From Planctomycetota bacterium (lineage in GTDB: Bacteria > Planctomycetota > B15-G4 > SIAN01): a DNA stretch of 64,000 nt. Positions 50,152-57,609 of the stretch are shown here, piece after piece (position 1 is the stretch's first letter; the number at the start of each line of letters is the position of its first letter). The stretch is taken from the NCBI GenBank assembly GCA_016795285.1, contig JAEUIC010000005.1:186001-250000 (forward strand). Reading direction: 5' to 3'. The translations under genes and the position numbers were made by a program. The notes under the pieces are model-generated. The model saw nothing but the letters and a program-made list of their open reading frames with translations, ran no database searches and was not told where the DNA came from.

Positions 50152-52344
50152 ATGGTCGCCAACGCTGCTTCGTTTCCATCCAGGTCGCCCGCCCATGGCG
50201 CTTCGCACTCCATGCAGCGACCCGCGCCGCAGTCGCGGCCGACCGCTTCGGCGCTGCGCCGCGCGCTGACCACCTTCGGCGTGCTCTGCGTCGCGATGCC
50301 CGCCGCCCTCGCCGGCGACTGGTACGTCGACGGCAACTACAGCGGCTGCAGCGGCAGCGACGGCAGCGCGGCGAAGCCGTATTGCACCATCGCCAAGGCG
50401 ATCACGGCGGCCAGCCAGGGCGACACGATCCACATCGCGCCCGACAGCTACCTCGAGGCGCTCGCCGTCGGCAAGTCGCTCACCTTCCTCGGCACGGCCG
50501 GCGCCGCGTCGACGCTGCTCGACGGCAGCAACGTCCGCACGATCGCCTCGCTGACCGGCGCGGTCACGGTCACCTTCAGCGGCGTGACCTTCACGCGCGG
50601 CCAGCCGGCGCTGAGCGTCGGCAGCGGCTGCCAGCTCACGCTCACCGATTGCAACGTGCGCGACTGCACGGCGCTCGAGCGCGGCGGCGGGATTCGCGCC
50701 GACGACGCCGCGGTCGTGATCGAGCGCTGCAACCTCAGCAACAACATGGTCGGCAACGTCGCGGGCGGCGCCGGGCAGATCCGCTCGGGCGGCGCCATCG
50801 ACGCGGTCGGCGGCACGCTCACGCTGCTCGATTCGTCGTTCAGCGGCAACCGGGCGGGCGGCGCGGCCGGCAAGTGCGGCTCGGGCGGCGCGGTGCAGGC
50901 TTCCGACGGCGCGCTCGTGGTGGTCGAGCGGTGCGGCTTCTTCGACAACGTCTCGCTCGGAGGAGAAGGGGGCGCCGTCGCGCTGACCGAGCTCGAGCCG
51001 GACGGCTCGCTCGCCACGCCGGTCACCGCCAGCTTCAGTGATTGCACCTTCCAGCGGAACGACGCCGACACGAATGGCGGAGCGCTGAAGGCGCGGCGTG
51101 GGACCAACCTGACGCTGCGCTTCTGCTACTTCGAGCGCAATGGCGCCAACAACGGCGGCGCCCTCGACTACTCGGTCGGCTTCAACGCCCCGAACCAGCC
51201 GGTCACCATCGCCGGCTGCCGCTTCCTCACCAACGGCGGCACCGACCACCTCGGCAGCGGCGGCATCGGCGGCGCGCTGCGGCTGATGAACGACGACCTC
51301 GCCTTGAGCGACTGCAGCTTCACCGGGAACTTCGCCGGCGAGGGGCGCTACTCGGCGGGCGTCGGCGGCGCGCTCCGGATGCAGGACGGCACCGTCACCC
51401 GCTGCTCGTTCATCGAGAACCGCGCCGAGGGGACCAAGGAGGCGTTCTCGGGCGGCCTCGGCGGCGGCGCCTACGTGAACGGCGACGCCACCTTCACCGA
51501 CTGCATCTTCGAGCGCAACCTCGCCACCAACCGCTTGAGCAACCAGGCAGGGAACGGCGGCGGTCTCATGTTCGGCCCGAACAAGAGCGTGACGCTGCGC
51601 CGCTGCACGGTGGCGGGCAACGTGGCCAACACGACGCACGGGAAGGCGCGCGGCGGCGCGCGCGGCGGCGGCATCGAGCCCGGCGCCGGCAGCACGCTGC
51701 TGCTCGACCACTGCATCATCGCGTCCAACTTCGCGCAGCTCGCCGGACCCGACCTGCGCGGGCGCGCGAACCTCATCGACTACAACTGCATCGGCGACAC
51801 GCAGGACGCGATCCTCCTCACCACCGGTCCCAACGACCTGCTCGACATCGATCCCGAGTTCGTCGACGACGTGAGCGGCGACTTCTCGCTGCGGCCGACC
51901 TCGCCCTGCATCGACAGCGGCGATCCGTCGCTCCACGTCGACGGCAAGGACGTGCAGGCCTTCCCGCGCACGCTCGACGGCGACCTCGACGGGCAGCTGC
52001 GGATCGACCGCGGCGGCCACGAGTTCAGCCACGTCCGGATCGCGCTCTCGGGCAGCTTCACGCCGGGCGGCACGATCACCGTGACCTCGAGCGGCCTCGC
52101 CGGCTTCGGCACCTTCCTGATCGTCGGCGACGCCGAGGGGCGCCGCGCGCTGAACGGCTTCGGCGAGCTCTACGTCGAGCTGCTCGCCCCCTTCGTGCTG
52201 CTGCCGTGGCTGCCGCTCCCGAGCGTGGTCGACGTCGACGTCGATCCCGCCTTCCCGGTGCCCGCCACTTTCTACGTGCAGGAGTTCGCCTACGGCGGCG
52301 GCGCCGGGAATCTCTCCAACCTCGTGCGGCTCGATCTTCGGTGA
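50152..52344 (+). CDS. Exported right-handed beta-helix protein (copy 1)
   Basis: 730 residues. The ATG at 50152 has AGAAGGGGGA just upstream; an ATG at 50212 is an alternative. A signal peptide (RRALTTFGVLCVAMPAALAG) precedes the mature start DWYVDGNYSGCSGSDGSAAKPYCTI. A parallel beta-helix of many short strands follows. Typical turns are GGGIRADDAAVVIERCNLSNN, GGALRMQDGTVTRCSFIENRA and GGGAYVNGDATFTDCIFERN, as in polymorphic outer-membrane and choice-of-anchor Q proteins. The sequence PTSPCIDSGDPSLHVDGKDV ends the helix. A C-terminal beta domain with FYVQEFAYGG...NLVRLDLR follows. Probably a cell-surface protein. Its tandem copy follows 191 bp later. Confidence 0.88.
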   Translation: MVANAASFPSRSPAHGASHSMQRPAPQSRPTASALRRALTTFGVLCVAMPAALAGDWYVDGNYSGCSGSDGSAAKPYCTIAKAITAASQGDTIHIAPDSYLEALAVGKSLTFLGTAGAASTLLDGSNVRTIASLTGAVTVTFSGVTFTRGQPALSVGSGCQLTLTDCNVRDCTALERGGGIRADDAAVVIERCNLSNNMVGNVAGGAGQIRSGGAIDAVGGTLTLLDSSFSGNRAGGAAGKCGSGGAVQASDGALVVVERCGFFDNVSLGGEGGAVALTELEPDGSLATPVTASFSDCTFQRNDADTNGGALKARRGTNLTLRFCYFERNGANNGGALDYSVGFNAPNQPVTIAGCRFLTNGGTDHLGSGGIGGALRLMNDDLALSDCSFTGNFAGEGRYSAGVGGALRMQDGTVTRCSFIENRAEGTKEAFSGGLGGGAYVNGDATFTDCIFERNLATNRLSNQAGNGGGLMFGPNKSVTLRRCTVAGNVANTTHGKARGGARGGGIEPGAGSTLLLDHCIIASNFAQLAGPDLRGRANLIDYNCIGDTQDAILLTTGPNDLLDIDPEFVDDVSGDFSLRPTSPCIDSGDPSLHVDGKDVQAFPRTLDGDLDGQLRIDRGGHEFSHVRIALSGSFTPGGTITVTSSGLAGFGTFLIVGDAEGRRALNGFGELYVELLAPFVLLPWLPLPSVVDVDVDPAFPVPATFYVQEFAYGGGAGNLSNLVRLDLR

Positions 52345-52535
52345 GCGGTGGCGAGGCGGACGCTGCTTCGTCCCGGTCGGTTCCTCGAGCAGCGTCCGAC
52401 CCGGCCATCGCTCCGTTCCGCTGGCGGCGGCTCGTGGCTTCGTTGACCTCGATCGGCGGCTCTTCCGGTTCGCCTCGCCCCGCTCGACCGCTCCGGGTCG
52501 AGCGGGGCATTCGCTCTGCAGGGAGTGACAGCGCG

Positions 52536-54635
52536 ATGCGCCATCAGCAACGATCGTCGGCTCCCGCGCTGTCGCTGTGTCGCCACGCGCTCCTGCTGTT
52601 CGCCACCATTCTCGCGACGGGACCGTTGGCGCTGGCCGGCGACTGGTACGTCGACCAGAACTACGCCTCCTGCAGCAGCGGCAGCGGCAGCGCCTCGAAC
52701 CCGTTCTGCACGATCGGCGCCGCGGTGGCCGCCGCGGCGACGGGTGACACTGTCCACATCGCGCCGGGAACCTACGTCGAGAAGGTGACCGACACGAAGT
52801 CGCTCACCTTCATCGGCACCGGCGGCGCGGCGGTGACGACCGTGAAGGGCAGCGGAGGGAGCAACGCGTTCAAGCTCAAGTCCGGAACCACCTCGACGTT
52901 TTCCCAGCTGACGATCGCCAACTCGTATCAGGCGGTGGACTTGGACGCCGGTTGCGCAGTTGCGGCGAGCGATTGCACGTTCGACTCGAACCCAGGCTCA
53001 ACTGGCGGCGCGATCCGAGCGCTGAGCAGCCAGCTGTCGTTCGAACGTTGCCGCTTCCTGCAGTGCTCGGCCGGCAACGGTGGTGCGATCCATGCGATCG
53101 GCGGTTCGCTGACGGCGATCGACTCGGAGTTCGACTCCAACCAGTCGGGCAACGCGGCGAGTTCCCACACCGGCGGCGGCGCGGTCTATGCATGCGAAGG
53201 GACCGTCGTGTCGCTGGAGCGCTGCATCTTCTCGATGAACACGACGCCGAGCGCCGGAGGCGCGATCCGTTTCTCCGAGAGTCGTTCCGCCAGCGGTTCC
53301 ACCAAGATCCCCGTCGACGCCACGCTGGTCGATTGCATCGTCACCGGCAACGAGTGCGACACCGAGGGCGGCGCGATCCAGGCGCGCAAGGGGACGGAGC
53401 TCGAGCTCCGATTCTGCTCGTTCGACAACAACCGCTCGCACAACGGTGGTGCGATCGACTACGACTTCGGCACGCTGGTGCCGACGCGCCCGCACACGAT
53501 GATCGGCTGCCGGTTCGTCAACAACGGCGGCACCGACCACTTCGGCATCGGCGGGAGCGGCGGTGCGCTGCGCTTCATGGCCGACGACCTGGTGCTGACC
53601 GATTGCGTCTTCATCGGCAACTTCGCCGGCGAGGGGCGCTACTCCAATGGCATCGGCGGCGGCGTGCGGATGACTCGCGGAACGGTCACCCGCTGCTCGT
53701 TCGTCGAGAATCGCGCCGAAGGGACGAAGGAAGCGTTCTCGGGCGGCTTCGGCGGCGGCGCCTACGTGAACGGCGACACCACCTTCACCGACTGCGTCTT
53801 CGAGCGAAACCTCGCCACCAACCGCTTGAGCAACCAGGCAGGGAACGGCGGAGGGCTCATGTTCGGGCCGAATGTCGCCGCGACCCTGCGCCGCTGCACG
53901 CTCGCCGGCAATCGCGCTGAGACGACCCACGGCAAAGCGAGGGGCGGCGCCCATGGAGGCGGCATCGAGACCGGCGCGAACATGGTGCTCTCCCTCGACC
54001 ACTGCATCATCGCGTCCAACTTCGCGCAGCTCGCCGGGCCCGACCTGCGCGGGCGCGCGAACCTCATCGACTACAACTGCATCGGCGACACGCAGGACGC
54101 GATCCTCCTAACCACCGGTCCCAACGACCTGCTCGACGTCGATCCCGAGTTCGTCGACGACGTGAGCGGCGACTTCTCGCTGCGGCCGACCTCGCCCTGC
54201 ATCGACAGCGGCGACCCGTCGCTCCACGTCGACGGCAAGGACGTGCAGGCCTTCCCGCGCACGCTCGACGGTGACCTCGACGGGCAGCTGCGGATCGACC
54301 GCGACGGCCACGAGTTCAGCCACGTCCGGCTCGCGCTCTCGGGCAGCTTCACGCCGGGCGGCGTCGTCACGGTCACGTCGACCGGCCTCGCCGGCTTCGC
54401 CACCTTCCTGATCGTCGGCGACGCCGAGGGGCGCCGCCCGCTGAACGGCTTCGGCGAGCTCTACGTCGAGCTGCTCGCCCCCTTCGTGCTGCTGCCGTGG
54501 CTGCCGCTGCCGAGCGTGGTCGACGTCGACGTCGATCCCGCCTTCCCGGTGCCCGCCACTTTCTACGTGCAGGAATTCGCCTACGGCGGCGGCGCCGGGA
54601 ATCTCTCCAACCTCGTGCGGCTCGACATCCAGTAA
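52536..54635 (+). CDS. Exported right-handed beta-helix protein (copy 2)
   Basis: 699 residues, a paralogue of the preceding gene. The signal peptide (HALLLFATILATGPLALAG) is followed by DWYVDQNYASCSSGSGSASNPFCTIG. The N-terminal half differs clearly from copy 1, whereas from about residue 395 onward the two are nearly identical at protein and DNA level. The beta-helix turns (GGGVRMTRGTVTRCSFVENRA, GGGAYVNGDTTFTDCVFERN) and the C-terminal domain (FYVQEFAYGG, NLVRLDIQ) match. AGGGAG lies about 11 bases before the ATG at 52536. An ABC exporter operon starts 9 bp downstream of the stop, so read-through is possible. Confidence 0.88.
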   Translation: MRHQQRSSAPALSLCRHALLLFATILATGPLALAGDWYVDQNYASCSSGSGSASNPFCTIGAAVAAAATGDTVHIAPGTYVEKVTDTKSLTFIGTGGAAVTTVKGSGGSNAFKLKSGTTSTFSQLTIANSYQAVDLDAGCAVAASDCTFDSNPGSTGGAIRALSSQLSFERCRFLQCSAGNGGAIHAIGGSLTAIDSEFDSNQSGNAASSHTGGGAVYACEGTVVSLERCIFSMNTTPSAGGAIRFSESRSASGSTKIPVDATLVDCIVTGNECDTEGGAIQARKGTELELRFCSFDNNRSHNGGAIDYDFGTLVPTRPHTMIGCRFVNNGGTDHFGIGGSGGALRFMADDLVLTDCVFIGNFAGEGRYSNGIGGGVRMTRGTVTRCSFVENRAEGTKEAFSGGFGGGAYVNGDTTFTDCVFERNLATNRLSNQAGNGGGLMFGPNVAATLRRCTLAGNRAETTHGKARGGAHGGGIETGANMVLSLDHCIIASNFAQLAGPDLRGRANLIDYNCIGDTQDAILLTTGPNDLLDVDPEFVDDVSGDFSLRPTSPCIDSGDPSLHVDGKDVQAFPRTLDGDLDGQLRIDRDGHEFSHVRLALSGSFTPGGVVTVTSTGLAGFATFLIVGDAEGRRPLNGFGELYVELLAPFVLLPWLPLPSVVDVDVDPAFPVPATFYVQEFAYGGGAGNLSNLVRLDIQ

Positions 54636-54644
54636 ACAGGGGGC

Positions 54645-55541
54645 GTGGAACACGCCATCGAGACGCGCGACCTCACGGTCCGCTACCCGCACGACGTCGG
54701 CATCGAGGGGATCACGCTCGCCGTGGAACGCGGCGAGCGGTTCGGCTTCCTCGGCAAGAACGGCGCCGGCAAGACGACGACGATCCGCGTGCTGCTCGAC
54801 CTGCTGCGGCCCGACCGCGGCAGCGCCGCGCTGCTCGGCGTCGACGTGCGCAAGGGCGGCCGCGAGCTGCACCGCCGCGTCGGCTACCTGCCGGGCGACC
54901 TCGCGCTGCCCGAGCGGCTGACCGGCGCGCAGGCGCTCGACCTCTTCGCGGCGCTGCAAGGCGTCGCGCCGCTGCGCCGCGACGCCGTGCTCGATCGCCT
55001 CGGCTTCCCGCGCGCCGCGCTGACGCGACCGGTGCGCGGCTACTCGACCGGCATGCGCCAGATGATCGGCATCACGATCGCGATGCAGCATGCGCCCGAG
55101 CTCCTGATCCTCGACGAGCCGACCAGCGGCCTCGACCCGGTCGTGCGCGACGCCTTCCTCGAGCTGGTGCGCGACTGCCCGGCGCAGGGGCAGACGGTCC
55201 TCCTCTCGAGCCACGTGCTCGACGAGGTCGAGCGGTGCGCCGACCGCGTGGCGATCGTCCATCGCGGGCGGCTCCGCAAGATCGGCCGCATCGACGAACT
55301 GCAGAGCGACCTGCGCCGCACCAGCCCGCCGATCGCCACGCTCACCTGGCGCGACGGCTCGCGCACCGTGCTGCACGGCACGGAAGGCCCCGAGGCGCTG
55401 CTCTCCGCGGCCCACGCTGCCGCGGCGCAGCGGCCGGGCGAGTTGGTCGATCTCGACGTGCGCGCGCCCGGCCTCGACGCGCTCTTCCGCGCCGTCGTCG
55501 CCGAGGAGGCGCTTGGCGCAGCAGCGGAGCGCGCCACGTGA
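54645..55541 (+). CDS. ABC-2 exporter ATP-binding protein
   Basis: 298 residues. Walker A is GKNGAGKTTT (about 40-49), the ABC signature is YSTGMRQ (about 133), Walker B is LLILDEPTSGLDP (about 150) and the switch histidine is in SSHVLDEVERCADR. The signature begins YSTG instead of LSGG, which is common in ABC-2 exporters. The last 75 residues are a regulatory tail. The protein energises the permease encoded by the next gene, whose GTG overlaps its stop (GTGA). The substrate is unknown. The GTG start at 54645 is 9 bp after the beta-helix gene, which raises the possibility that the exporter is co-transcribed with that surface protein. Confidence 0.92.
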   Translation: MEHAIETRDLTVRYPHDVGIEGITLAVERGERFGFLGKNGAGKTTTIRVLLDLLRPDRGSAALLGVDVRKGGRELHRRVGYLPGDLALPERLTGAQALDLFAALQGVAPLRRDAVLDRLGFPRAALTRPVRGYSTGMRQMIGITIAMQHAPELLILDEPTSGLDPVVRDAFLELVRDCPAQGQTVLLSSHVLDEVERCADRVAIVHRGRLRKIGRIDELQSDLRRTSPPIATLTWRDGSRTVLHGTEGPEALLSAAHAAAAQRPGELVDLDVRAPGLDALFRAVVAEEALGAAAERAT

Positions 55542-56365
55542 GCGGTCCGCTGCTCTGGTTGTTGACCCGTCGTTTCGCGCTCGGCTGCGGGCTCTCCGCG
55601 CTGGTGCCGGTGCTGCTCGGCGTGATGACCGGCCATCTCTGGCCGCAGTACCGCCAGCAGATCGCGGCGCTCGAGAAGTTCGGCTTCATGAAGCTGGCGC
55701 AGACCTTCCTGCGCAGCGACCTGCTGCCGAGCGACTCGACCTCGTTCCTCTTCCAGCTCCCCTTCGTCCATCCGGTGACGATGCTGGCGCTGATCGTCGC
55801 GATGGCGCTGCCGACGCTCGCCTACCCGGCGGGCGCGCGCGGCCGCGGGACGCTCGACCTGCTGCTCGCCTCGCCGCTGACGCGCGGCTCGCTCATCGTC
55901 ACGGTCTTCCTCTTCACGCTCCCCTTCGCGCTGCTCCATGCGGCGGCGCCGCTGCTCGGCGTCTGGCTCGGCGGCGCGCTGGCCGGCGTCGGCGACGAGC
56001 TCCCCTTCGCGCTGTTCCTGCAGGTCAGCTTCGAGAGCTTCGCGCTCTGCCTCTTCTTCGCCGGCCTCTCGCTGCTGCTCTCGGTCGGCCTCGCGCCGCG
56101 CCGCGCGCTGCGCGGGCCCGAAGGGGGCGGCGCAATGGCGGCGCTGGCGGTCGTCGTGCTCTGGTCGCTGCTCGCCGAGATCGTCGCGACCTACTGGAAG
56201 GAGCTCGCCTGGCTGAAAGTGGCCACCCCGTTCGGCTGGTTCGAGCCGCCGCAGGTGCTGGCCGGCGTGACGAGCCCGTGGCGCGACGGCGCCGTGCTGC
56301 TCGCCGCCGGGTTCGCCTGCTTCGCGCTCGCCTGGCGCAACGAGCGGGCGCGCCGCAGCGCGTGA
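55538..56365 (+). CDS. ABC-2 type permease subunit
   Basis: 275 residues with about six transmembrane segments (ALGCGLSALVPVLLGVMTG, PVTMLALIVAMALPTLAYPAG, LIVTVFLFTLPFALLHAAAPLLGVWLGG, FESFALCLFFAGLSLLLSVGL, MAALAVVVLWSLLAEIVATYW, DGAVLLAAGFACFALAW). A loop GRGTLDLLLASPLTRGSLI is typical of the cytoplasmic coupling region in ABC-2 exporters. It starts at a GTG that overlaps the ATPase stop, so the two are translated together. The long frame upstream of this GTG is only a shadow of the ATPase gene. Confidence 0.88.
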   Translation: MSGPLLWLLTRRFALGCGLSALVPVLLGVMTGHLWPQYRQQIAALEKFGFMKLAQTFLRSDLLPSDSTSFLFQLPFVHPVTMLALIVAMALPTLAYPAGARGRGTLDLLLASPLTRGSLIVTVFLFTLPFALLHAAAPLLGVWLGGALAGVGDELPFALFLQVSFESFALCLFFAGLSLLLSVGLAPRRALRGPEGGGAMAALAVVVLWSLLAEIVATYWKELAWLKVATPFGWFEPPQVLAGVTSPWRDGAVLLAAGFACFALAWRNERARRSA

Positions 56366-56428
56366 CGCAGGGCGCGGCGCGCGACGCGGCCGCTACACTC
56401 GCGCCCCCCACTTCGAGGAGCCGCTCCG

Positions 56429-57574
56429 ATGATCGAACGCCTGCTGCTTGGCCCCGGTCCGAGCAACGTCCCGCACGAGGCGCTGCTGGCGCTGCTGCGT
56501 CCGACGCTCGGCCACCTCGACCCCGACTTCCTCGCCACGATGCAGCGGGTGCGCGAGCGCCTCCAGCAGGTCTTCGTCACCAAGAACCCCCACACGCTCG
56601 CCGTCTCCGGCACCGGCACCGCCGGCATGGAGATGATGCTCACCAACCTGGTCGAGCCGGGCGACCGCGTGGTGGTCGTGGTGAACGGCTTCTTCGGCGG
56701 GCGCGGCGCCGAGATGGCGCGCCGGCTCGGCGCCGACGTCGTCGAGGTGAAGGGCGCGTGGGGCCAGCCGATCGATCCGGCGGCGGTCGACGCGGCGCTC
56801 GGCCAGGCGAAGACGGCGCTGCTCTACTTCGTCCACGCCGAGACCTCGACCGGCGTGCGCAACGACGCCGCGGCGCTCGCCGCCTGCGGGCGCCGCCGCG
56901 ACGCGCTGGTGCTGATGGACTGCGTCACCTCGCTCGGCGGCCTGCCGGTCACCGTCGACGCGTTCGGCGTCGACGCCGCCTTCTCGGGCTCGCAGAAGTG
57001 CCTCGGCGCGCCGTGCGGCCTCGCGCCGATCACCTTCGGCGCGCGCGCGCTGGCGAAGATCGCGGCGCGCAAGAAGCCGGTGCCGTCGATCTACTTCGAC
57101 CTCCTCTGGCTCGAGAAGTACTGGGGCGCCGAGAAGAGCTACCACCACACCGCCCCGATCCAGAACGTCTTCGCCTTCGACGAGGCGCTGCGCCTCATCC
57201 TCGAGGAGGGGCTCGAGAAGCGCTTCGAGCGGCACGCTTCGGCGCATCGCGCGCTGGCGGCCGGCCTCGCGGCGATGGGCTTCGAGCTGCTGCCGCCGGC
57301 GGCGAACCGCCTGCCGATGCTGAACGCGATCGTGCTGCCCGAGGGCCTCGACGAAGCGGCGCTGCGGAAGCGCCTCCTGCTGCACCACTCGATCGAGATC
57401 GGGGCGGGGCTCGGTGACCTGAAGGGCAAGATCCTGCGCGTCGGCTTGATGGGCCGCAACGCGAACCGCGCCGCGGTGATCACCTTCCTCGCGGCGTTCG
57501 AGGAGTCGCTGCGCACGCTCGGCAAGGCGCCGCCGGCCGGAGCGGGCGTCGCGGCCGCGCTGGCGGCCAGCTGA
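56429..57574 (+). CDS. Class V aminotransferase, alanine-glyoxylate/serine-pyruvate type
   Basis: 381 residues, pyridoxal-phosphate dependent. The Schiff-base lysine is K190 in FSGSQKCLGAPCGLAP. The ring-nitrogen aspartate is D164 in LMDCVTSLGG, and the SGTGTAGMEM loop binds the phosphate. The N-terminal LLLGPGPSNVPHEALLALLRPTLGHLDPDF is characteristic of alanine-glyoxylate, serine-pyruvate and serine-glyoxylate transaminases. The exact substrate pair cannot be told from sequence. GAGGAG precedes the ATG at 56429, and TACACT at about 56393 could be a -10 element. The tail (PPAGAGVAAALAAS) is low complexity. Confidence 0.92.
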   Translation: MIERLLLGPGPSNVPHEALLALLRPTLGHLDPDFLATMQRVRERLQQVFVTKNPHTLAVSGTGTAGMEMMLTNLVEPGDRVVVVVNGFFGGRGAEMARRLGADVVEVKGAWGQPIDPAAVDAALGQAKTALLYFVHAETSTGVRNDAAALAACGRRRDALVLMDCVTSLGGLPVTVDAFGVDAAFSGSQKCLGAPCGLAPITFGARALAKIAARKKPVPSIYFDLLWLEKYWGAEKSYHHTAPIQNVFAFDEALRLILEEGLEKRFERHASAHRALAAGLAAMGFELLPPAANRLPMLNAIVLPEGLDEAALRKRLLLHHSIEIGAGLGDLKGKILRVGLMGRNANRAAVITFLAAFEESLRTLGKAPPAGAGVAAALAAS

Positions 57575-57593
57575 ACGAGCGGTGAAGCGGTCC

Positions 57594-57609
57594 GCGCGCC
57601 GCCGCGCGC
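57594..57609. terminator. GC hairpin between convergent genes
   Basis: GCGCGC at 57594-57599, loop CGCC, GCGCGC at 57604-57609. It abuts the stop codon of the minus-strand HDOD gene and lies 20 bp after the aminotransferase stop, so it may terminate the plus-strand transcript. No T-run follows. Confidence 0.35.
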
